A stretch of 64,000 nucleotides of DNA. Source: Lunularia cruciata (taxonomy: Eukaryota; Streptophyta; Marchantiopsida; Lunulariales; Lunulariaceae). Position 1 is the first letter of the stretch. Every line of letters begins with the position of its first letter. Under the pieces are notes generated by a model that was not told the DNA's origin, did not search any database, and saw only the letters and a program-made list of their open reading frames with translations. A program made the translations under genes and the position numbers. Shown in pieces: positions 47,491-59,900 of this stretch. The stretch spans positions 15,910,243 through 15,974,242 of the forward strand of contig OX419761.1 of the NCBI GenBank assembly GCA_948567375.1, in the 5' to 3' direction.

Positions 47491-48707
47491 GGAGCTACTT
47501 ACCATTCAAGGAAGGGGTAGAGAAAAAGCGAAGATAACATGATCAAGACAAAGCTACAGTTTGCAAGGGGAAATTGTAAACTCACCTCACCTTTTCTGTT
47601 CATTCATCTCACCCCTCCTATGCTAACATTTTCAGCCAATCAGATTTGCTAATTGTGTGTAATTGGTCGTACCACTTCTTGTTCATGGTCATAAGATTCC
47701 GTTTACATCATGTTCTAGCATTGTAACCAAGTTTGATTGGTTTATTTGCACCCTCTATAGTACCATAAAGGGTGAGGTGGATGAGAGGAAAGATGAAATG
47801 GGCTTACTATTCTCTCTTGTAATTTCAAAGCCACAAAAGATTCTGTGCACCAGCCTCCGAAGACTAGTTAGCGTTTCAACTTGTTCTTCGAAGACTTTTA
47901 TGACGAGGAGAGCACACCAGTCAAACGGTACTATTCTCCTCGGCCGGCAATAGCTAATTTCTTGGTACGAACACGGAGGCAACTCGTAAGGTTATTTACT
48001 ATAGAAGTAACAGCTTCTTAAGGTTTATTCTTGTTTGGCTTGATGCGGTATTCTCATCCATCTTATCTCAATCTCAGCGGTTGTACATGGACTATTATAT
48101 TATTGATGGAATAGTCGTATGTACTCCGGGCACAATTTTAAATGAATGAATATTATATATTTATTATGAGATTACGTGCTAAGATTAAGGTAGTTTGGCC
48201 TTGTAGTACCACGTAAATGCGGCTCGTTCCATAGGAAAGGCGCCTTGGCTTTGTCATCCATCATGCTTGCTTCTTACTTTGGGCCGAGGTTTGTTCGTCA
48301 CCCTACAAATCAAAGGCTATGAGTCTTCATATGCAGGCATCAATAGTGTATCCGTGTTCCATCGACAACCCTCACCTTGCATTTGCCAAACATACATTTG
48401 GAGAATTCTATCACATCGCAGTTATAGGTTCATATTTTCCTCCTTTATATATTTTTAGAGTTTCCAGGGTTGATTACTGTACGTAGTGTCTTGTTCTCTA
48501 TATCTTTGTGCCCCTTTTTTCGGAGTCTTCACCTCTTCTTTTATATTTGTGCTTCTTTATGCACTTGTATTCCATGTTACTTTTCTTTTATATTTGTGCT
48601 TTTTTGTGTGCTTATGTTCCATTTTTATTTCTCAATGGAGTATTTTATTGAGCCTGTTAGCCTTTACTTGACAGATGGAATAACTTTGCAGTTTCTATGT
48701 ATTCTTA

Positions 48708-50206
48708 GACTCTGCCCTTGCAGAGGATGTTCTCCATGTGGATGACCTTCCATTACTAGGAGATCCGCAGGTGGCATTTGGTATGCTCTCCTCCAATATT
48801 GCTCGTTGACCATCCTACCTCATCCGTGCAATTCCCCCCTCACCGTCCTTCCTACCATGTCTAAGAGCATTTGATAGGAGGATTATGGGAGTCTTTGGTG
48901 ATATTATTGGACCAAGGACATTTGAGTGTGTGATAAGGGATTTGGCTCTGCCGATCTCATATGGTGGGTTGGCTTGGTTTCTATAGAGGAGACGGCACCT
49001 ATAGCATTTTTAGATAGTTGGGCTCTCTTAGCACCCCTACTTTCCTCTCATTTTGTGGTTGCTAATAAGCCAAATTTGGAGATTTATGTGATAGAGGTGG
49101 AGGGGGATCCTTTTCTCTCCAAATGTTATTGCGGTAGATGAAAGATAGTCTATCCTCATAGGCACGAGAGGATTTCCCAACTTTTGCTTCATTATCATCA
49201 AATTGGACTTGAGGTTTACAGTCTTCCTTGATGGAGCGACAGTGTGAGCATACCCTACATTCTCTCTTAATCGACTCGTCCATTCCTCATGCTACTAGAG
49301 CATGTCTTTGCTCTTGCTCCGGCAAGGGTGCAGGCTATTGGATCCTAGCTCGACCGTGCATTAGGACATTCCAACTCGCACAAGCTTCTTTCTCTATATC
49401 AATGAGGATTTGCCTAGGTTCGGTCCACCCAATCTGCATCTTCATCACTCACTTGTGAGTATGGTTCTACACTAGATGGAACAGTGGTCCACATGACATG
49501 GTGTCCTGTTGGAGGATAGAGGATAGCTACCGATGATGCCATTAGAGACATAGTGTTTGCTATGGCGCAAGAGAGTGGATACTTGGCTTGGAGGGAGTGT
49601 TCGTATGCTTTACAAATGACACGTGTCAGGGCAGACTTATACTTGGTCTGAGATGATCAGGTGATAGTAGTGGATGTCGTTGTTACGGACTTCGCGAGAT
49701 ATAGTTTCAAAGGGAGTGATTATCCATCCCCCTGGATGGGTGGCGAGTGCAGCAGCAGATCGCAAGGTCTCCAAGTATAGGGGCATGCATCGAGGTCACC
49801 TCTTTGCTCCTTTAGCCTTGGAGTTATATGAAGCGATAAACAAGGCATTTGACACATTTGTCATGGAGTGTGCGAGAGCTTATCATGTTAGGCGTCAGGG
49901 GGTACCACTCTCACTCTCATACTTTGTAGCATATTTTAGACAGCATGTGTCCATTGCTCTATAGAGGGTAGTGGCTGGTGCAATCCATAGGAGAGCAATC
50001 ACATTAGGTGATGTTTCTTTGGATGTTCCAATCGTATGTAGACCGTATGACTTGCATAGCTCAGATATCTTAGGTGCAGTAGGGCAGATTTCTCATATAG
50101 ACTCTATTGGGGGCTTAGCCCCATGTTACCTTTTTTTTGTCTCTCCCTTGTACAGCTTGATGGGGTCTTCCCATCCTTTATTTTTCCTGAGCGGTAGCCT
50201 TCATTT
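48708..50206 (+). mobile_element. 5'-truncated RLE LINE copy
   Basis: Carries the last 475 or so codons and the 3' UTR of the LINE family, starting inside the codons for ALAEDVLHVDDLPLLGDP. Flanked by TGTATTCTTA at 48698-48707 and 50207-50216. The paralogous segment at 23358-23367 shows the uninterrupted target (TGTATCCTTA). The CCHC finger and RLE region are recognisable, but several stops and small indels are present, including TAG at 49962-49964 where the full-length copy has CAG. Last element bases are GCGGTAGCC then TTCATTT. Confidence 0.92.
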
Positions 50207-51549
50207 TGTATTCTTAAAAATGGACTTTAAAAGGATTTCTCGCACGCTTGTATGGACAGTAATTTTAGGACTTGTTGTATCGAAGGAATGTCATCGACCT
50301 GTCGTATCAAAGGAATGTCATCCATCAGTCAACTTAGAACATCACCAGCTTGTAATCTAGCTTTCACGTTTACGTCATCCCAACAACGCCCACTAGTATT
50401 AACCACCATGCATGATGCACACGGCAAAAATGATCCTCTTAACATATATCGTCCCCTTCCCCACCCTTTGTCCTTGTCCCAAAAAGGCAAGTATTCGACC
50501 CTGACTACATTGCGCACTAAATCAGCCTGGCTTCGTTTGCAAATCAATCCATTTCCACATGTTTATGATAAATTTAATTACATTTTCTTTGATATCTAAT
50601 TATATTATGCTAGAATTCCATGTTGAACTAATGGCGTCTTCAGATCCATATGTTGTGATATTTACTAAGAGAGAAAAAAGTAATACATTTAAACAAGTTA
50701 AGTCTCAAATCAAAGTTCTGTAGGAATTCGATTTAAACGTAATAACTGATTTCTTCTTCAAGTTGCATAAGCGCCGGAAAGATATAAACCTGAATTCATA
50801 AAGTTGTAAAAACATTTGCACAACTTTGTGGTTGGATTCTCTCTACTGGATTGTGTCAAGCGTTTTCATGAATTACTTTTATTCTAATACACTCATAGGC
50901 AAGTCAAAAGATATTATGCTGTGCTTCCCTTCCTGAACTTACATGCCTAAATCTACATCCTTGTCACCTCCGTTCTCTTCTCACCATCCGGTCTTTTTTC
51001 TCGATATGCTGACTACATACATGTACAGTGGTTGGCTTATGTTAAAGTCTAGTGTATTTTTTTGTGCTGTTTGATTCAAGGGTGCAAATTACCAGTAGTT
51101 TCTTGTATTGCTCCCCCTTCTCTTCTACGTCCCATTTGTTCCTCTCGTTCCTCAGTTTCTCATCTATGTCAACTGCTCCTGTCCCCTTCGCTGCTTGCAG
51201 GTGTTGAGCTCCGAGTAGTTATGGATGTTTTAGGCTGGGAATTCAGCTTTTAAGCTTGCTTCTCCCGTTCTTCTTCTTTCTTTTACCCTCTGGCTACCCA
51301 TGTTTTAGCACTATTTGCACTACTATAGAGGTCTTGGGCCCCGGCCCATTAGTAAAAGGTACTTTAGGAAAATGTTATTAAACATCTTAAATCTACTCTA
51401 GCCGTTATATTGATCTTCACCGCTATAAAGCTCTTGCGGCTCCGTCCTCTTCACAAGTTCAAAAGAATAAGTTCTGAATGTCTTAAATGTCCTGTCCAAT
51501 CATCTCTAGGGATTCTTTGGGTGGTTTATGTTGGAGCTGTTTCCCAGAT

Positions 51550-51793
51550 TGAGCAAGGCGTACACCAAACATTATAGGAAGGTCCTAGAGGGCCAACTCC
51601 GACATGCCCATCACCATCAGACTATGTTGTCCAGCAAGCTCTTGAAGTCCGGAGGCTTGACTCTGGCGCGCCAAAGAGGCATTGAAAGAGGCGCTGAACC
51701 AGATCAAGAGGGAAGCCCAGGGGGAAGTGCTTTCCGACGGCAGCCCGCAGGGGCCTCCGGAATCCGGCTGGCTAACCCTAGGTACCAAGAGGC
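51550..51793. other. GC-rich insertion of possible exon origin
   Basis: In block A, TTTCCCAGAT is followed directly by GCCAGGTACTATA (about 24660). Here 244 bases intervene. They are much richer in G+C than the surroundings. One plus frame reads ALKEALNQIKREAQGEVLSD followed by GSPQGPPESGWLTLG, which looks like real coding sequence with an amphipathic helix, but I do not recognise the protein. There is no clear target duplication, so filler DNA captured during break repair is possible. Confidence 0.55.
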
Positions 51794-52876
51794 GCCAGGT
51801 ACTATAGGCGCGGAATGCAAGTCCGCCCAAAAAGTGCCTAGAATAACCATTTCTACAAGTTGAGAACCATTAATACACATTAAGCATTTGCAAATCATCG
51901 GAGACACACAAGTTGAGACACAGTAAGCATGTGCAAATCATCGGTAATGAAGAAAGTTCCTAATGTAATGTCATGAAGGAAGACCTTCAGCTGACTAAAT
52001 CCTAAATGTGGTCAAATCATTAGTATGAACGTTTGTAATCGATGGGGGCGAACAAATCGAATTCTTCTTCATTAACTATCAATAATTTGCCTTCTCGAAA
52101 ATATATCATTAATTTTTATGTCTGCTTAAAACATAATTCATAATTCACCTTCATTTTAGGGCGTAAAGTATCAAAGCACTGAACTGAATACTTATGAGTT
52201 GTTTCACATTCGCATTTTCCTCTCGTTCTCAAGTGATCTCCGATCAAATTAGACACTATTACAAGTCTTTCTCCAGTGAGAAAATTTATGGAGAATGTTG
52301 CTATACATGCATGCAGCTTCTTTCGTTGTTTTATATGAATTTTGCTACGCTTTGATAAACTTTTAAACTTGCACATTACATTGAATAGGCAGTTGTTGGT
52401 ATATCTTCTATTTTGCAGATACATTTAGATTTCTACCTTGTAAGATTTTTGCGATGATTGATAGATATATATCCACTAGTTGTAAAGGTATCAACCAAAA
52501 CCTTATTCAAAGATATATTAAATTTATCTTACTTATGAAATTATGAAAAATCTACATGTAATTTATGCTCGTTACGAATATAAAGTTATCCTTGCTAGTA
52601 AACATTCCATAGTTATTTGGCACGTAAGGTAGCATGAGATTGAATGTTTTGTAAACATACAAATGAAAATAAAGCCAGACAATCTAAACCTTGAGTCCAA
52701 TTTAGAGTGTGTACAGTATAAAGTTTTCTCAATCTTTGTACCCCATGAAGTAGTATGGTGAGAAAGGCTACTTTCTCACCATTAGTACAATATGAAGTCA
52801 ACCTCCACAGTTAATGCATCAAACGGCAAATTCTCATTCATAGCTTCATATAGAGGAGCTTAAGTTTAGTATACTC

Positions 52877-53970
52877 TGCGATCAATCTCCTCGGAATAAA
52901 TCCCATATCGTAGAGGCTGCGCTCATCGATCGCCTTGAACGGATACGCCGCAGTGCAAGTAGATCCCATAGATATCAGTTCTTTCTTCTCGAATTCTCAA
53001 GACAATCACAGTCTCTGCAGGAGTGTATCATGTTAAGGGAACTTTATTAGTGCAATAATGGGTGACTGGTCGTATTCCATTAGAGCTTGGTGCAATGATG
53101 GAAGTGAGAGTCCTCAAGTTAGCTCAGAATGTGCTTTACGGCAATAGGCCCGTCTCATTGAGCATATGCTCTGGCTAACATCAGCTTGATTTGAGCGTTA
53201 ACAACTTGACAACAGAGATACCGTTGAAGCTAGGGGAATTGGCAGACTTGCAATTGTTATGGTTGCATAACGATTCACTTATTGGTCCTATGCCCGTCCC
53301 ATGGAGCAAATGCTCACGTTTACAGCAGCATGACTTGAGTGTAAACCATTCACAGGAGAGATACTGACGGAGATGGGGAAATTAGGCGATGTTATTTGTG
53401 ACACCCTAAGTACAGGAGGAATACCGACAGAGCTTCAAAGACTTGAAAAACTTGCAGAGTTTACTCTTGTATGACAATCCACTTGCGGGTGCCATTCCGT
53501 CTCATTGAGCAAACGCTTACTATAACAGCAACTTGATTTGAGCTTCAACAGCTCGATTGGACAAATGCCGGCAGAGCTAGGAGCATTGGAGTTTAAGCAG
53601 TTGTCCTTATGGGGAGTAAACTTACCGGCGCTATTCGTGCATCACTCAGCATATGCTCGACGTTACAGCACCTTCCGCTGACAGTAGACTATTTGACAGA
53701 AAGATCTGAGCTGAGCTAAGAGAGTTGCGGAATTTGCAATTTTACGCTTGTATAAGAATTAACTCACCGGCATTATTCGTGTCACACTGAGCAAAACCTC
53801 ACGCTTAGAGCAGCTTGATTTAATATTAACAGCTTGACAGGCTATAAACCGGTTGAGCTAGGAGCGTTGAGAGAGTTGCAGCCCTTTTACAATTAGTCTT
53901 TGTGGGTGTATTAGTCTCAACACAAAACACTATGAATCGTGAGTGATATTAAGGTGCAATGCCGGTTGAA
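52877..53970 (+). pseudogene. LRR receptor-kinase ectodomain pseudogene, block B
   Basis: Collinear with 27705-28780: GGTGACTGGTCGTATTCCATT, then LDLSVNN-like, LGELADLQLLWLHND, MPAELGALEFKQL and ELRNLQFYA frames, broken by shifts and stops. Extracellular LRRs only; no signal peptide, membrane segment or kinase seen. Ends at the foldback at 53995 and the gypsy remnant. Confidence 0.75.
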
Positions 53971-53994
53971 TGTAATTTATGAGATTGACTACAT

Positions 53995-54172
53995 GAAGTA
54001 GACATGAATCAAAATAAAAATAAGCCTCAAAACCTTGTCCAACATAATACGAGTATTCTCTCTCAACTTTAGACTATTGTTTGATAGCACTGGTCTAAAG
54101 TTGAAAGAGAATACTCATATTATGTTGGACAAAGTTTTGAGGCTTATTCTTATTTTGATTCATGTCTACTTC
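53995..54172. repeat. Foldback element, 80-bp arms, 18-base loop
   Basis: 53995-54074 and 54093-54172 are inverted copies with about four mismatches. One arm matches the MITE-like repeat at 28785-28865 and, inverted, 7110-7190. It marks the junction of the receptor pseudogene with the gypsy integrase remnant. Confidence 0.88.
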
Positions 54173-54179
54173 ACTTGTG

Positions 54180-54557
54180 AACCATAACACAATTGGTGCT
54201 AAGGAGAGAGATAGTGTTCTTCAATGAGCTAGGCAGTTTAGATTGGAAGGTAGACATCTTCTTTGTGTATGGGAGTATGGTAGAATGCAAGTAATACCAC
54301 TTCCATCCCATAGACATTTTGGAGCTAGGACATTTTGGTGTAAAGCATACATATAGTTTACTCCAAAGTCATTATTGGTGGTACAATATGTTGATTGATG
54401 TCTGGCAACTTTTTGCTAGAGATGTGATTTATGACCTAGTTAGAGTATCATTTAATATTCTCATGCCACAATTACATCCATTACCTATCATGGGATTGGG
54501 TTACCATTAGAATTTTGGACTTTATTGGACCTTTATCATTGATTGTGAGATATCATC
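54180..54557 (+). mobile_element. Gypsy integrase remnant, first part (interrupted)
   Basis: Reads LELGHFGVKHTYSLLQSHYW, the integrase zinc-binding region, then PLPIMGLGYH, the start of the catalytic core, with decay. It breaks at 54557 and resumes at 61807 as VMVEHFSKWIE. Joining across the chromovirus insertion (TSD TCATC) restores a continuous integrase frame. No gag or RT precedes it, so the element is 5'-deleted. Same family as the left-edge gypsy, judged by the LTR at 63803. Confidence 0.8.
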
Positions 54558-54945
54558 TATAACAATATGAAGTTTAGCATTGAAGTTAGTTAGTGCTAAC
54601 AAAGTAGAAAATGTGCCAAATTAACCTAAAATATTCTAGAAGTATTTGGGAAGTTTCTCAACTAGTTTAGCTAGCACTCCAAGTAGTTAGCTTCTAGAAG
54701 CTTCCAACTAGCTTAGCTTGTATGCCAAATAGACAATTTCTAGAAAGAAGCTTCCCAATTAACTTGGCTTGCACTCCAAGAAAACAATTCAAGGAAGCTT
54801 CATGAGAAACTTCTCAAGAACCTTTTATGTTCTTTATAAATACCAAAGCCAAAGCTCATACTAAGTATTTGGAATTTCAAACACTCAAGTGTCCCAATGT
54901 GATCTTCCATTTTCCTATTTCTCTCCTTGGTCTTTATCTTTTACA
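54558..54945 (+). repeat. Chromovirus 5' LTR
   Basis: Starts TATAACAATATG (expected TGTAAC, as in the 3' LTR) and ends TTTTACA. TATA box TATAAATACC at 54835. Aligns throughout with 61391-61806, with many substitutions. Confidence 0.85.
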
Positions 54946-55061
54946 TTTGTATTAGAGCATGAATGGGATGGATGGAATTTATAGACCACCAAATCCATTT
55001 TCACCAAACCATTGAGATTTTCATGTTTGAATGATACCTAAACATCATTTTGCACAATTCA

Positions 55062-56930
55062 TGTAAAAGACGGAGATCAAGGAAAGAAATAGGAGAATTG
55101 AACATCATATTGGGACACTTGAGTGTGGGGAAACTCCAAATGCCTACCATGACTTTGGTATTTATGGGGAGCATACAAGACTCTTGAGAAGTTTCTCAAG
55201 AAGCTTCCTTGAGCCGCTTTCTTGGAGTGCAAGCCAAGTTAACCAAGTAACTTCTCAAGAGGCTTCTTTATGGAAGTCGCGTACTTGGTAGTTCTTGTGT
55301 AAGCTAAGCTAGTTGGAAGTTTCTATAAGCTACCTACTTGGGGTGCAACCTAAGCTAGCCAAGAAGTTTCCTCAATAATTTTGGTATATTCTATATTAAT
55401 TTGGCATATTAACTATTTTGTTAGCCTTAACTAAATTTGTCACTAAACTCTATATTTTTATATATTCCCCTATTGCTAATTGGTGATGTCCTTGTCGCCA
55501 TTGAAGCTTTAAACTCTTGGATGGTTGTTTGTGCATTCTAGAGATGAGAAGGAGATTCCCATGTGTAATCATGAAGGGGATACCCTTTCCAATGGACTCT
55601 GTATTCCGTATGTTGTCGACAGTCTCGTTGAATGTTGCAATGTGCAAGGATACAATCAACTTTGTACTCCTCAAAATCATTCATAGAGACAAGAGGTTGG
55701 ACATGAGAGGAAAAAGAAGGTGGGTTAGGAATAAAGAATTTCAACTTGGAAATGTAAAAGATAGAGTGGATGCACATATGATAAGGCAAGGCAAGTTGAT
55801 AAGCAACAAGAGAGATGATTTGGGTGACATCAAAAGGTCCTATCTAATTAGGGGCAAGTTTACAAAATTGGGTATCAAGTGGGAGGGGTGGGTTACTAGA
55901 GGAGACCATAACCTTATCACGGACTTGAAAAGTGAGATCACGACAATGGTCATCCACATATTGTTTCTTTTCATTCTAAGCAACAAGGAGATGAGATTTG
56001 GCTTGTTGGAGGGATTGAGATATGGTGGTCAAGAAGGTGGAAGTATGAGGGACATGAGATGGAGGAGGAGCAAGAAGAGAATATGGAACAAGTGGATCTT
56101 GGCCAAAATTGAGGAAGAAAAGAGAAAATCCGGTGCTTGCATGTTTGGAATTATTATATGCAAACTCCATAGTTGTAAGACATTCACCCCAATTGGTATG
56201 GTGGATGTTGACAAAGGCACAAAGTATGTCCTCCAAGGTGCAATTTTCACATTCAGTTTATCCATTGGTTTGAGAATGATATGCAGTGGACAAAGTAAGC
56301 TTGGAGCCAAGTACCTAGAAGAGTATTTGCTAAAATTTCCTAGTGAATCGAGGATCACGATTGGAGATGAGTACACAAGGCATCCCATGATGCTTGAAGA
56401 TAGTGTTGAAGTACATCTACACCAATGTTGGAGCATCCATGGTATCAAAGGTTGGTGCAAAATGGATTTACTTACTAGGCTTATCCACAAACACCATGAT
56501 AACTATACGACCTTGCTTTGTCTTGGGCAAGGACATGATGAGATCCAAGCTCACGTGTTCCACTGAGCATATGGAATGGGGAGTGGTTGAAGGAGTCCAC
56601 TCAGTTTCCATTCATCTTGAAGATTGGTAGCTTCAAAATAACATTCGTAGTCAAACACAAAATTCTTCACTACACTTGGGAGATCCTTGCCTTCAAAAAC
56701 CTTGGGTTTTGGAAATTGAATTTGGTCTTTTTCTTCTTGAACTAGTACTCTCTCAATGTATTCTTATCATCAATGTATTCTTATCATTGATGTGATCATC
56801 AACAATGGAGTAAGGTGCTCAATTTGTTGTTGCAAAATAATGATAACCTTGGGCATAACAATGATAATCTCAAGTCTACATGCAACAAAAAATCAAGCAC
56901 TTTACTCAATTGTTGGATGAACAAGATCAT
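55062..56930 (-). mobile_element. Inverted, internally deleted fragment of the same chromovirus
   Basis: On the minus strand: gag-like DNA (56930 to about 56630), directly joined to the integrase C-terminus (LCAFVNIHHTNW, EFAYNNSKHASTGF, about 56236-55976), then a chromodomain (EYKVDCILAHCN, YRVHWKGYPLHDYTWESPSHL-like end, 55670-55538), then an LTR (about 55463-55062). Protease, RT and RNase H are missing. The adjoining plus-strand gag gives a head-to-head arrangement around 56930. The 349-codon plus frame at 55517-56566 is antisense to this and not a gene. Confidence 0.75.
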
Positions 56931-59900
56931 CGACAACAAGAGCATGTAGAGAGAGTACCAATTTGAGAAGTAGAAGACCAAATCTAATGTCCAAAATCCA
57001 AAGTTTTCAAAGGCAAGAATCTCCTAGGTGTAGTGGAGAATTTTATGTTTGACTGCAAATGTTGTTTTGAAGCTATTTATCTTCAAGATAAACAAAAATA
57101 GATTCTCTTGGTTTCTAGCCAATTGGATGGAGTAGCAAACCTATGGTGGCGATTTTGAGTGGAGTGAGCTAAATGGCAAATTGAACGGTAGATTGTTACA
57201 CCAATCTTGACATGGGCAAAATTCAAGAGTGCAACAATTGATTGATTCTAAGCTATAAATGCCACACGAGCTGCATGAGATAGATTGGGAGAGTTAAAGA
57301 AAATTGCCTCTATAAGAAGTTACATCATATAATTCCAAAACACCATCATGCAAATTCTAGATATATTGGAAGGTGAAACTTTGGATCAATTTGTGAGGGC
57401 TTGAAGTCAAAAACCAAATTAGAGGAAACTATGCAAGAGCCACAACACTTGGAAGAAGCCATGTGGTTGGCCAAGCACTTTGATTCCTTGGTTGTAACAA
57501 CTTGGTCTCGGTCTCAACCTCCACAAAATCTACCAATACACTACACACGGGTGGAGGAGCCGGCACCAATGGAGATTGATGCCATTCAATGGAGATCACT
57601 TGGCACTACAAATAGAGAAAAACTATGCCAAAATGGTGGTTGTTTTTATTATTGTCAAATTGGACATCATATCTCTGAATTTCCACTCAAGAATGGCGAC
57701 ATCAACGCCTAGATGGAGTTTGTAGAGCAAAATGATCAAAGAAATGAGGAATCCCAATAGGAGATTTTGAGTCACCTATTGAGAACTTGATTAGTTCCAA
57801 TGGGATCAAAGGCTCGACCTATGCAAGTTCTCTTCACTTGCAAGGAATTATATTTGATTGTGGTTGTAGAATTTTGATTGATTTTAGAAGTTTAAAAAAT
57901 TGCTTGTCCATGCAATTAGCAAAGCAATTACGTATTGCTATCAAGCCAGTAATTGAAAGTACATTGATGATGGTGGATGGTAGAAAGGGTTCTATATTTT
58001 GTACCTTGCATCTTTTTACATTCAAGAATTGGAAAAGAGCATTTGGAGTATATAAGGTTTGTAGTGGCACCTCAAAACTATGACATCATTCTAGGTTTAC
58101 CTTGGCTTGAATGTCATAGGGTTCAATTTGATTGGAATCGATGATAAATTCAAGTACAACACCAAGGTATAAATTTCCAATTAGGTTATCAAGCACCTTT
58201 GAGTAAGACACTTAAGAATAGTTAATCCCAAGATGGGAAGTTTGTCAAGAAGGCAACCATAGAGCAAGCTTTGGAGGAAGATGAGTCCCAAGATGGGAAA
58301 TTTGACAATGAAGTAGCCATAGAGCAAGCTTTGGAGGAAGATGAGTCCCAAGATGGGAAATTTGTTAGTGAAGCAATCATAGAGCAAGCTTTGGAGGAAG
58401 ATAAGTTTATGGTTTCAATGTGGATCAAGTTGATTGTGCACGAAGGATCTAAGGAAGGTCAAAAACCTCATCAAGCAATGGTTGATCAAATAGTCTAAGA
58501 ATTTTCAGATGTGTTTCCAAATGATCTGCCAAAGAGGTTACCCTCCGATTGGGGTATGCCCTTCAAGATTGAATTATTGCCATAGAGTACTCCAATGAGT
58601 AGACCAATCTATCGGCTCTCACCAAAGGAGTTGGAGGAGTTGCAAATAACGCTTATGGAGTTGTTGAAGAAGGATTTCATACAACATAATACATCTCTTT
58701 GGGGAGCACCAGTACTATTCATTCCAAAGAAGGATTCAGGACTTTGTTTTTATATTGATTACCATGGGCTCAATAAAAAATGGTGAAAAATGCATATCCC
58801 TTGCCTCAAATTGATGACTTGCTTGATCAATTGAGTGAAGGCATGATACTTTTCCAAGTTGGATCTTTGTAGTTTCTCTTGGAAAATCCCCATTGATAGG
58901 GATTGCTTGTGTGCTACGTGCAAAAGACTATCTTTTGCACAAGGTATATGCATTTTGAATAAAGAGTTTTACCTTTTGGACTCACTAATGCTCCAATAGT
59001 CTTCATGGATCAAATGCATTGAGTGTGGGATGGACTATTGGATTGAAACGTGGTGGTGTTTATGGATGATATTTTGAGTTATAGCAAGATAGAGGTAGAA
59101 CATGCAAATCACATGTGAGAAGTCCTAAGATGACTATGACAATAGAAGTATTATTCCAAGAAGTCAAAGTGTACCTTTTTGCAGAAGGAAGTTAGCTTCT
59201 TGGGTCACAAGATCTCATTGGAGGAGATCAAGATGGAAGAGGAGAAAATCAAGGCCATTATTGATTGGCTTACTCTAAATGATGCTACAAAAGTATGTGC
59301 ATTTAATAGATTGGCCAATTTTTACCAACGGTTCATCCATTATTATGCTCATGTAACTACACCATTGGCCAATCTCTTGGGGAAGAACTCAAGCTTTTAG
59401 TGGACCAACAAGCATGAAAAAGCATTCCACAAGCTAAAACATATAGTATCTTCAAGACCCATTCTTCAAACACATGATCCTCAACTACCTTGTGTGGTTG
59501 ATTTTGATGCTTCTAACTTTGCAATTAGAGCCATGTTGCAATAGGAATTCCTAAATGGATTACATGCCATTACCTTTGTGTCTCATAGACTAAATACAGC
59601 CAAAGGAATTACTCTACTTGAGATCAAGAACAACTAGCAATGGTATATGCAACCAAGGTATGCAGGCATTATCTCTTGGAGAAACAAGTGATCATGCAAA
59701 ATGATCATAAACTTTTGTTGTAGATATTACACTTAGAACACATGAAGAGTCAACATCATTGATAAGAGGAACAACTATAACTGTTTGATATCAAACCTAA
59801 ATACAAACTCCATCAGTTCCATATCATCCTCAATACCATATCATGATGACTTGATTTGAAGTCTCTTCCTCTCATCATAGTAGCAATTACGGTGGTATCA

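Larger units (their letters stand above)
47270..52770. repeat. Block B of the segmental duplication (non-coding part)
   Basis: Collinear with 21290-25590 (see block A landmarks). Differences: a LINE insertion at 48708-50206, a 16-bp LINE-like micro-insertion at 47466-47481, and a GC-rich insertion at 51550-51793. The sequence is less AT-biased than block A after 52430. At about 52780 it jumps to sequence matching 27594 of block A, so about 2 kb (AT tract, 100-bp array) is absent here. No gene recognised. Confidence 0.75.

Noticed and set aside
55517..56566. 349-codon open frame on the plus strand
   Set aside because: Antisense to a recognisable integrase C-terminus and chromodomain on the minus strand; composition is that of a reverse frame.
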